Shown: positions 57,301 through 64,000 of the stretch, piece by piece
How positions within the stretch are numbered: position 1 is the stretch's first letter
How the letters are laid out: each line of letters opens with the position of its first letter
DNA from: Candidatus Aenigmatarchaeota archaeon
GTDB lineage: Archaea; Aenigmatarchaeota; Aenigmatarchaeia; GW2011-AR5
Length of the DNA stretch: 64,000 nucleotides
Assembly: GCA_016180945.1 (NCBI GenBank)
Contig: JACPAG010000005.1
Location: forward strand, 51,611-115,610
Direction of reading: 5' to 3'
Notes under the pieces: generated by a model
What the model was told of the DNA's origin: nothing
Seen by the model: only the letters and a program-made list of their open reading frames with translations
Database searches by the model: none
Position numbers and translations under genes: made by a program

Positions 57301-60300
57301 GCTGTCGGCAGTGCAGCCAGACAAGAACTCCTTGACCTTGCTTGTGATATCCAGATTTTCCTGCTTTATTCCGAAGCCCTTCCACACCTGAGCGCCGTTT
57401 ACCTTAACAATTTTTTTCGTTCCGGACTGTATATAATGATTTGAGTCGCAGTAATGCGTTTCGTCCAGCTCCTGACCCGGAGTTTCGCATCTGAGTTGCT
57501 TCAAGTTGCATTGCGAATTGCAGGCATGATTGCTGTATGTGTTCTCCTGCTCCTTCCATTCGGGGCAATTCAAATTCTGGCACGAAGGCGTGTCGCAGGA
57601 GTACGTAGCTGGGTCACTTATACTAGGCTTTTTGCAGTATTTGTCGCTCGCACAATCATTATCGACACCGCAATTGACGATCAAGTACGGTTCTATTCTG
57701 TCTCCTGAATCGCAAAATTCGCCGTTGCCGTTCAGGTCGTAACACCACAATATTTCTCCCCCACGCCACCCATAACCAATAGAAGTACTGCCATCGCTCA
57801 CATAGCAAAACAAATCATCAAAAGTTACTGTAGACGCTAGTGAATTATATTGTTTATCACGATAAGTAGTTTCCCTAGAATCGCCACAATAGCTTTGAGA
57901 CTTTCTTCTGTCATAGTCATGGTCATATGTGCAATATTCCTGCACATTCCCGTTATAATCTGAAAAATATTTGACTTTGAACCCTTTGTTGCTATTTGCT
58001 TCGCACCTTGACCAAATACGGTAAGTAATTCCAGGCAATGCATATTTCTCCGAATATCCATCATTGTCGATATCAGCGAACTTCCAATCGTTGGCGCACC
58101 ATAATCCGATTGCAAACCAGTTGAAATATTTCCAGAAATCATTCCAATTAGCGTTTCCGCTATCAATGTAGTAATTTGAGCAATAATCATTGATGCCTGA
58201 TGGCATCAAACTGGAATCGCTTGTTACGTTTGCTATTCCCAGATTAATTCTGGTCCCGTTTATAATCGTGGTGGCATTCAATGCAACAAAGGAAGCTCCG
58301 TCATATCTCACGCTTGCGTTTTTAACCGTCGTATTCTGTGATACAAGACGTGTGACATTTTCCGCGCTTTCCATGCCTGAAGAGCCAAGACTCTCCCCGA
58401 TGCCGATTGCTGCATTATGCAGAGTGGAGTTCTTCATCACTTTGATGTAGCGCGTTACTTCCGCTTCCTCGGCAGAACTGACAGTTTCTTCAGTCTTTCT
58501 ATTTGTAAACTGGTCTAAATTCACTTCATTTCCAATTAGCTTTCCATAAATTTGGACTGCTGACAGATTACCGACATAAAGTGTTATATTCACAGGGTAC
58601 AGATTGTAAACCGCACTCGGATAGCCAGAAAGTTCTATGTTTGCATTTTTGATGACTACGTCTCTTGGTACTGCGACAGATGTCGCTGTCTTTTTTTCAG
58701 TTGAGCCGTCAGAAAAACTGTTCACAGAGCCGGCGGCTACTTTGTAATCCACACTTACAATTTCTATTGTCTTTGTTACAATGGAATTCCCGTAAGGATG
58801 CGTAACGCTAAGCAGCAATGAGTACATGCCGGCAGGCATGTCAGCTGTTTCCAGCTTCACAAACTTTGTATTCTTTCCGGGCAATAAGGTGAGCGGAAGA
58901 TGCAGCGGCTTGTAGTTTGCTCCGCTGGAATCCACAAGCGAGATGTCGAATTCTATGCTCATCTGCTCGCTAAGCCTGTTATTAAACGACAGCCCTACAG
59001 GAACCAGCAAGCCGGATGCCTGGTAAGGCACCGCGTTTATTTCCATGTCAAGAACCCGCGGCATTATCCTGAACTTTTTCGAAGTTTTTACCTCATTGTC
59101 TTCGATATAATTGACAGCGTAGCTGCTTATTGCCTTGTCGGTTTTGAAAGTGATTGGTATAGTTTTTACCTCATTGGGGGCAAAGGTTATGCTGGCTGAA
59201 TTTATTGTATTATTGTTTCCAGAAATAGACAATATCCCTGACACAGAACTTGTCCTGAGATTCTTTACGGTCACGTTTATAGCGGCAATCGAATCCGGCA
59301 GGACTTCAGGCGGCGCTTCTATCTTTTTAATCAGGACAGAAGAAAACGGGTTATACTCAATCTTATATTTGACTGTCTGGTAAAGCCTGACCCTGCCTTC
59401 CGTGCAGTTTACAATTTCTACAGGTTTGATATTTGTAATCACTAGTTCAGCATCTTCCGTGAAGGTATGGGTGTAGCTGATTCCTGCTTCCCGCTTATCA
59501 AACCAGCATGCACGTTCAGTAGCAGCAGTTCCGTTCCACATGGACAAATTGATTACCAGTTCAACGGGGTTTTCCAGCGAGACGACAGAAACGTTCGCTA
59601 TCAAAGTTTTTAATGGAAACTCCTCTATGTCTGCTTTTCTCGGAAGGATAACATCGTCAATAACCTTGTCCTGCTGCATGCCGCCGACAGATATTATAGT
59701 GAAGTTGTTCTCGTTCTCCAGGGTGTAACTGGTTATTGATAACGTGTTTTCGAGCACATAATTTTCATAAAGCGATAACGGCGAAAAACCGGCAACAGAC
59801 AATGCAGATGCCTTGATTGTTTCCTCCTGAATGTAAGGCGCGCAGTTTTTGAGAAGAACCTGTTTGTCAACATTATTCAGCAAAGCCCTGAGCTGCGGGT
59901 TGCCATAAAGCTCGTAAGACATCAAAGACAGGCCGGAAGGCGCATTGCTCTGCCAGTAATACGCGTTCCGCGCGTCGCGGAATATTTCGCCTACCGAGTT
60001 GTTGCCAAGCAGGTTGTTCCTGCCAAGATAGCAGATGAACGACTTGACAAACTCCTTGTCTGGAATGGCCGTAGGCGAAATAATCACAGCATCCTGCCCT
60101 AACTGGCCGACAAAAGAATTGCTTCCATCAACGCTTCTGGGCAGATATAAGCCTGCATAGTCTGAATCGAACAGGAAGAGCGGCTTCGCGCTTTTAAATT
60201 TATCCGCCCATGCAGTGTCGCCTGGCTTGAGGTCTCCAAAAAACAGACCGGTGTACGCTGCCGGCGCGTCATTTTTTATTTTCCCGGGAATTTCTATGAT

Positions 60301-60681
60301 GAACAGTTCGTTAGATTTGAAATTCTTCACGCTATCCGTCACATCGCCCCAATCCCAGCCGCGGGCTGCAGTCTTGACATTATTGCCAAAGTAACTCCTT
60401 AGCGTGTCATTTATGTCGGAGAACCTTTCCGGCGGTTTTCCGGGTTCGGCGCCGGGATACGCAGGCACAGGAAGATATTCGTCCGTATAGTATGTCGCAT
60501 GGCGCAGCGTCAAGTCCGCAGCTTTCATCTGGTCTAACAACTCCTGCGCCGAGTCGCCGACAACGCGGCCAAGACCGGCCTTCTCGAAGTTGGCCTGGAA
60601 TGCATAGACTGGAGATAAGAGTAGGAGAAAGCCAATTAAAGCCAAAATTAAAATCTTAGCACTATGACAGCAACTAATCAA
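51367..60681 (-). CDS. Giant multidomain surface protein (~3100 aa) with cadherin-like/Ig repeats
   Basis: Signal-like SAKILILALIGFLLLLSPVYAFQ (TTG start proposed at 60681); repeated NRPPVL...ITVxDG...SDPDxDxLxYS modules; LamG-like segment; duplicated C-terminal module. Confidence 0.85.
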   Translation of the reverse strand: MISCCHSAKILILALIGFLLLLSPVYAFQANFEKAGLGRVVGDSAQELLDQMKAADLTLRHATYYTDEYLPVPAYPGAEPGKPPERFSDINDTLRSYFGNNVKTAARGWDWGDVTDSVKNFKSNELFIIEIPGKIKNDAPAAYTGLFFGDLKPGDTAWADKFKSAKPLFLFDSDYAGLYLPRSVDGSNSFVGQLGQDAVIISPTAIPDKEFVKSFICYLGRNNLLGNNSVGEIFRDARNAYYWQSNAPSGLSLMSYELYGNPQLRALLNNVDKQVLLKNCAPYIQEETIKASALSVAGFSPLSLYENYVLENTLSITSYTLENENNFTIISVGGMQQDKVIDDVILPRKADIEEFPLKTLIANVSVVSLENPVELVINLSMWNGTAATERACWFDKREAGISYTHTFTEDAELVITNIKPVEIVNCTEGRVRLYQTVKYKIEYNPFSSVLIKKIEAPPEVLPDSIAAINVTVKNLRTSSVSGILSISGNNNTINSASITFAPNEVKTIPITFKTDKAISSYAVNYIEDNEVKTSKKFRIMPRVLDMEINAVPYQASGLLVPVGLSFNNRLSEQMSIEFDISLVDSSGANYKPLHLPLTLLPGKNTKFVKLETADMPAGMYSLLLSVTHPYGNSIVTKTIEIVSVDYKVAAGSVNSFSDGSTEKKTATSVAVPRDVVIKNANIELSGYPSAVYNLYPVNITLYVGNLSAVQIYGKLIGNEVNLDQFTNRKTEETVSSAEEAEVTRYIKVMKNSTLHNAAIGIGESLGSSGMESAENVTRLVSQNTTVKNASVRYDGASFVALNATTIINGTRINLGIANVTSDSSLMPSGINDYCSNYYIDSGNANWNDFWKYFNWFAIGLWCANDWKFADIDNDGYSEKYALPGITYRIWSRCEANSNKGFKVKYFSDYNGNVQEYCTYDHDYDRRKSQSYCGDSRETTYRDKQYNSLASTVTFDDLFCYVSDGSTSIGYGWRGGEILWCYDLNGNGEFCDSGDRIEPYLIVNCGVDNDCASDKYCKKPSISDPATYSCDTPSCQNLNCPEWKEQENTYSNHACNSQCNLKQLRCETPGQELDETHYCDSNHYIQSGTKKIVKVNGAQVWKGFGIKQENLDITSKVKEFLSGCTADSEGYCNVPIQFTSNFATWGLKVNSIAAKYIPAIEIGDAIQRYLSTCSENPCQMSISTLSYMSGTLTFLNPIIQYESYNYKPVVDLNSNISINEGEAANLNLHIMDMAGENFTVSVSPPFNNSDVWQTDYNSAGEYDVNVQVQDSAYTVQKSAKVRVKDVNRPPTLKFVDDVQAAEKENVTLAVDTSDPDGDELTYSASDPRFVGGNVIADNFERADIKPWIAKQINDGASIDIKDGALDIRTVDDGPNIPTVGVLPLLQIPANFNFSMKFNSKGSLSGPFFKIGDNNTGKWIGVRTSRTTFLHLMENVKPLDDFYDDWDILINGNAVFTAKYTYNASLWHTIRINKNVSSYIILLDNITLWSGVGDNFETVNYVSVENGQGSGKWPIRTDIYYDDMQIYFPEKLSPVGLGVASVEPDNAFTWQTQEGDAGNYTVNVAVSDGKSTVFQNVLVTVSAAPAIPSEYWGNVTINGSLVPNGTAIEAYINNALFATMAAVDGFYDVTIPADDSGTPEKEGGVENDTIVVKINGAVAKPFLSWKPGIYRTDIWVNRAPLIEKIENITVNETEMVQIKPMVTDPDNDSTMLFYSAPLNSSGAWQTDYNSAGEYGVNVTASDGIDNATQTVKIIVKNLNRPPVLAHINNVTVKENETVVIIPGATDPDGGELIFSFATPLNSNGTWKTTFNDAGIYVVAVSVSDGELSDEQNITITVLDVNAAPVLNPVNDQTVAENGTLIITLNATDPDEDILVYSTNASKGSMVNDTYAWHTTFEDAGIYHFGFAVSDGSLSDSKTVKIVVSNVDRPPKLAQIGNKVVEEGQLLAFAIAAADPDNDILIYSVNDTRFNLANNAVSWQTGYDDAGVYPVLIAVSDGTLQDSQALTITVIDTNRAPLISLVPFNGTSFNETDIIRIVASASDPDNDTITYSIKIDGKEVSTNNSYQWITGYEDAGSHIITAAVSDGKLMASKEHAVIISDTIKSFSLPLAGEWNLISVPVRPMDTAIKGVLSSLDGNYNGIFAFADNEWKTYNPEKPEFLNKLKSINETLGFWIYMQAADTLQVYGISLNVPIQLKSGWNLAGYPYITSMETTKAMASINSKYRSVFAYDSSLKGWKTYTPEKPDFLNSLKNMSPGSGYWIDAITDAAWKIGQSAQPLALGILSSQSANSQSLLPPSEYWGNAAINSSLAPNGTAIKAYINGTLFATMAAVNGFYDIVISSDDPATAEKEGGIDNDTITIKINGITARPSLKWKSGIQRADIRANMAPVISAIGNKTVSENMTLRFSVSITDDDNVTIAAFSLPLGATFDGNEFSWIPNFNQSGIYQVTFNASDGDLSDTETITITVNDVNRQPVIASSPVTKATEEISYLYDIDAVDEDINTKTGDKLSFSLLQAPENMTMDSITGIISWNPTNAQAGDSYIVKVTVADSFGASAAQTFEIAVENNNDMPIITSVPITKATEEELYKYDVESDDDDFRTRKPKEFHRYSLDISPVGMTISSSTGIISWMPTNEQAAKSHAVIVKATDSNGSYVLQTYQIYVENVNDAPELNAIGGMSVNEGELLAFTIVAKDPDPVNDVLTYSAYNLPQGAAFNNQVFSWTPGLGQVGAYQVTFVVSDGKLSDTETIYIKVSKKADLSGNSITTNYTAYSIDFGSSYSSIGSICFDFTLSNNPLDPGEKLSYSMIPAPASYSYGFVNSKNTSQSKLFGCITPSHAGYSEFLDGKVAGSVWMERGTVYVQSLIISLENAVKNTSKNNPTPPPPSSPSPAPSCSLSANPYSGVGPFNSITTVNYSNLIASPNTITINCNSTVIATGCSGTTGSCSAVCNYPSVTSSIASIISASASGTVCSPACVKVNPLNALPSEGGTDACLAGNSITTNYTAYSIDFGSTYSSIGSICFDFTLSSDLLDTGENLDYTMVPAPASYSYGFVNSKNTSQSTLFGCITPSHAGYSEFLDGKVAGSVWMERGTVFIQSLVISLENAVKK

Positions 60682-60716
60682 ATCTAAATTCCTGAATATT
60701 TGTTGCCTACCATTTA

Positions 60717-62981
60717 CTATTCGACTTCGCTCAAACAATTTTCGACACCACCTATTTTTTCTGCAGAAGGCGCACATGTCACAGAAACTACAAAGTTCCG
60801 CTCGCATGTGCCATAAAATTGAGTATAAAAGGGCTCGCTGAATCCTGAGAATTGAAATGTTTGTGAATCCCCTTGTTTGAACACAAGATTTTTATCTGCT
60901 GTTTCACTCGACTGAGTTGTTGTACCATACTGCAGCATCATGTATGTATTTGACAGACTTGATTTACCAGATGCATAAGAAAGGGTCACATTGAGTGCGT
61001 TAACAATTTCTCCCCAAGGGAGTTGTTTGTTGTACTTTTCAAAGGCGGCATTAAAACTAGTACCGGTGCAGTCACTTTTTGCTATAAGTTCTTTTCTTTG
61101 TTCTTTTTCTCTTAATATATCTTCATCGGTTTTTGTCCGGCCACTAGAACCAGCAGTGCCCCCGGATGGAGATGGTACTGGAAGGGCTACGCTGATATCT
61201 TCAGCGGTTTTATTCGGGCGGGCACTACCAGCAGCAGTTTCTGATGGAGATGGCGTAGAAGGAATTTCACTAGTTGGAGTTACTTTGTGCACCTCAGTTG
61301 AACAACTTACAGTTTCGCCAAAATTTCCTGTAAAGAGACATTTAACAATAATGTTAACTGTATCATAGCCAAATATAGAATCTGGATTTCCGCATACAGC
61401 TAAAAAATTAAAATCTCTAATTGGAGTATACTTGTCATAATCTGCAAAGTAAAAATCTTTTGAACTACCTGGTAAGAGGGTCACTTTATCTTTAAAACTG
61501 GGTGAAGACCACCCGTGGGAAATAGACACCAATCCGATACCAGAAGATGTTACGTTTGCTGAACCAGACGTATAGTTGAAAGTTACTCTGATGCCATCCT
61601 CTGTGTTATAAAAAGCAGCAGTAAATTTGTTTCTGGCACATTCTTTAATAAGCTTTTGTTTTTTAATATCTCCCTCTCTAACTTCGTAACTAATCCAGCC
61701 TTCCCCTGTTATATTAGTGCCATAAACACTGCAAAGTGCTTGGTTTTCTATCTTGTTAATAAACTCTCCGCGAGGATTTCTGCATTCGAACGTTACATTA
61801 GGGAACTGCGACCAGTATGCTGCCGCCTCATCGTAGTTCGACGCATCATATGGCAGCTTTGAAATATCATAATCATCGTAACTTACTGGTGTTACGTTAG
61901 ATATTCCTTCACCCTCCCTAATTGCATAATAAACAGGAATTTTAACATCTCTATCATTTGAAGAAATTTTCAAAAAGTCATAAGGTGTCGCATAGTTTGA
62001 ACCGACTTTTTCAGTAAACTTAACAAAAACTATAACTGATTCTCCTTGATTTAATGTAGTTCCTTTTGTGAAATCAACTGTGCAAACCTTGCAAGAGATA
62101 TCATTTATAATTAAAGGTTTTCCGCCTATATTCGTTATGTTTACCGCGGCTTTCATGTCGTCATAGTAGTCTATATTCGGCGGCTGCACAAGAATTACCG
62201 GTTTTGTTGCCAGCTCCTGTTCCTTGTCTTTAGCCTGTTTAATGAGTTCTTTTACCTCGGAAAGAAGGTTTTTGGCTATTAAAGCTTCTTCGTATGCATT
62301 TGAATAATTGCTTTGGTTGAACTCATATTCTGCGACGCCCCAATGCACATATACCTGTGTAAAAAGCAGCCCGACATATTGCAGATACTGCTGCGTTACA
62401 ATCTGGAACTGGCTTTGATTCTGCTGGGCCTGTCTAATGAATTCTGATAGGTTACTCTTTAGTTCTTCGATGAGTTCACCGACTTTCTCTTTGCTTACTG
62501 AACTTTGATTACCGATTTTAGCTATTGACGCCAGTTCAGATGCTTTTGCATCCACTTCTTCCAGCGCACTAGAACTACTGATTTTTGTTTCTAGAGAAAT
62601 TTTTGCAGAAGCGGCTTTTGCTTTATGCTCGATTATGTCTTCGGTTAGCTTAGATTTGATCGCTTCGTCTTTGATTACAGCATTTTTTATTTCATCAACA
62701 GTTCTTTTGTAATCAGATTTTACAGTTTCGGCCAGATTCAGATTTCCTTTTTTAGACAATTCTGTTATTTGATTCACTTTCTTGTCTGCAATCTCCAGAC
62801 TCAAATCAGCTTTGGCTTTGGCATCAAACGTGAGGAAAAGCCTGACCCCGTCGATTACCGAATCCACAGCATAACCTATGCTATCAGCGACACCTTCGAT
62901 TATATTTTGCTGCGCGTATACCGGCACAGGCAAAAGTACGAAAATTGCCAATGCAATTGCAATTAAGATTTTATTTTTCAT
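60717..62981 (-). CDS. Secreted protein with coiled-coil N-terminal half
   Basis: MKNKILIAIALAIFVLLPVPVYAQQN; long charged helical region, then repeated EF..GV/ACARNKF/F..FADY modules. Confidence 0.8.
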   Translation of the reverse strand: MKNKILIAIALAIFVLLPVPVYAQQNIIEGVADSIGYAVDSVIDGVRLFLTFDAKAKADLSLEIADKKVNQITELSKKGNLNLAETVKSDYKRTVDEIKNAVIKDEAIKSKLTEDIIEHKAKAASAKISLETKISSSSALEEVDAKASELASIAKIGNQSSVSKEKVGELIEELKSNLSEFIRQAQQNQSQFQIVTQQYLQYVGLLFTQVYVHWGVAEYEFNQSNYSNAYEEALIAKNLLSEVKELIKQAKDKEQELATKPVILVQPPNIDYYDDMKAAVNITNIGGKPLIINDISCKVCTVDFTKGTTLNQGESVIVFVKFTEKVGSNYATPYDFLKISSNDRDVKIPVYYAIREGEGISNVTPVSYDDYDISKLPYDASNYDEAAAYWSQFPNVTFECRNPRGEFINKIENQALCSVYGTNITGEGWISYEVREGDIKKQKLIKECARNKFTAAFYNTEDGIRVTFNYTSGSANVTSSGIGLVSISHGWSSPSFKDKVTLLPGSSKDFYFADYDKYTPIRDFNFLAVCGNPDSIFGYDTVNIIVKCLFTGNFGETVSCSTEVHKVTPTSEIPSTPSPSETAAGSARPNKTAEDISVALPVPSPSGGTAGSSGRTKTDEDILREKEQRKELIAKSDCTGTSFNAAFEKYNKQLPWGEIVNALNVTLSYASGKSSLSNTYMMLQYGTTTQSSETADKNLVFKQGDSQTFQFSGFSEPFYTQFYGTCERNFVVSVTCAPSAEKIGGVENCLSEVE

Positions 62982-63615
62982 TGTTTGTTCCACCTTGGGT
63001 TATTTCCTTACCTTCAGATGTGTATTTATGAGCAGTTAACATCTCCAGCTTTTTTTCGTATTGTTCTATTAGTTTAGTAGTCTCCGAATCCAGCTCTGTT
63101 TTCGTGTCAGCCGCATGCCATTTGATGCACAAATAAACTGCAGGTAGACTATAGTCTTCTCGTTTAATCTCATCTAGAGTTGTTGGTTGGAAATAGAAGT
63201 ACGGTCTTGAATAGAGAGAACGTCGAAGTAAAAGTATCTCCAAAAGTGTTTTGAGTATAGTTTTGGCATCTCTAAGGGTTTTGAGATAGTTATACAAAAT
63301 AAGGTTATTAGTGATTAAGTTTGCAAAAATAAATCTTGCATGTTTGTAATTATCGCATATTATTAAATGTTCTATTTTATTTTTGTTTTTGTCTAAATTG
63401 GCCAAAACCGATATTTGAACAGATTCTCTTATTTGAAGCCATCGTTTGATATCCACCTCCTTATCACTTTGCAACAACTGAATCAAATCCTTACCCTTCA
63501 AATACTTCTCAACTTCTTTGAATGGCAACGACTCTCTAAAGTTAACAAAGGTTTTGTTACAAAAATGTATTTCTTCCTCATACCGATAAAATTTGTCATC
63601 CCACCATGTCATCAT
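62971..63615 (-). CDS. Hypothetical protein
   Basis: 214 aa; overlaps both neighbours by a few nt (operon-like). Confidence 0.65.
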   Translation of the reverse strand: MMTWWDDKFYRYEEEIHFCNKTFVNFRESLPFKEVEKYLKGKDLIQLLQSDKEVDIKRWLQIRESVQISVLANLDKNKNKIEHLIICDNYKHARFIFANLITNNLILYNYLKTLRDAKTILKTLLEILLLRRSLYSRPYFYFQPTTLDEIKREDYSLPAVYLCIKWHAADTKTELDSETTKLIEQYEKKLEMLTAHKYTSEGKEITQGGTNNEK

Positions 63616-64000
63616 AACACCTTCCTTAAATCTGTGATATCCGCAGCTATTTCGTTCATTATATCCTTGAATGCTGAGGTTTCAGCGAATTTGGCATTCT
63701 GATAGATTTGTTCAGATCTGGCGACAAACTTGCCGGTTAACGTATCTATTTTGACAATAACGGACGGAACAGGTTCGAAACGCTTTTTTAGAACTTGATC
63801 GATGTACTCTTCAGCCTTCTTCAAATCAGGGTCAAACTTTCCAAAAATACGTAAAGTAGCCTTTGCTTCAATTATCACTTCTGGCGTGCTACTTTTGAAC
63901 AGCACATTATTAACGAATTCTTCGGCGTCCTCAATTGTTTTTATCGGATATTTAATTTTTATTAGATTTTTATATGCTTTCACGGCTTCGTCTGAATTTT
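63612..64000 (-). CDS. Hypothetical protein, partial (open to window end)
   Basis: Frame stays open upstream of the track start: NSDEAVKAYKNLIKIKYPIKTIEDAEEF... Confidence 0.6.
   Translation of the reverse strand, partial: NSDEAVKAYKNLIKIKYPIKTIEDAEEFVNNVLFKSSTPEVIIEAKATLRIFGKFDPDLKKAEEYIDQVLKKRFEPVPSVIVKIDTLTGKFVARSEQIYQNAKFAETSAFKDIMNEIAADITDLRKVL

Overview
This 64 kb window is from an archaeal genome that looks DPANN-like. The evidence is gene content: FtsZ, RfcS, FtsY, eIF6, prefoldin alpha, eL31, eL39, eL40, eS19, PDCD5, RNase P component 4, CTP-type RibK, NreA and UbiA. Lineage was not tested. Core genes alternate with single orphan ORFs, several RelE/PIN toxin-antitoxin pairs, and a roughly 22 kb cell-surface region holding secreted proteins of about 480, 2078, 3100 and 755 aa. 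The main findings are: (1) all five recognisable tRNA genes (Thr-GGT, Met-CAT, Thr-TGT, Trp-CCA, Cys-GCA) are interrupted, three appear to carry two introns (D-loop, anticodon stem or T-loop plus others), and several introns share a common core. (2) A dispersed family of short modular hairpins, often arrayed with TGATGCATC-like linkers, occupies 5' leaders, intergenic spacers and tRNA introns; some loci have identical flanks around a different hairpin. (3) A recurring leader block, TATAAT-ATGGC(A/G)(A/C)TCGACT-hairpin-GGGG, sits just upstream of several start codons. (4) An archaeal protein has a bacterial sigma-70 region-4-like C-terminal part. (5) FtsY has an intein in its P-loop, with LAGLIDADG and XRE-HTH-like segments. 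(6) A small cargo island is bounded by a 16-bp repeat of the tRNA-Cys 3' end. (7) Double-hairpin elements resembling IS200/IS605 ends occur without any transposase in the window. All calls are from reading the sequence; no database search or folding was run.
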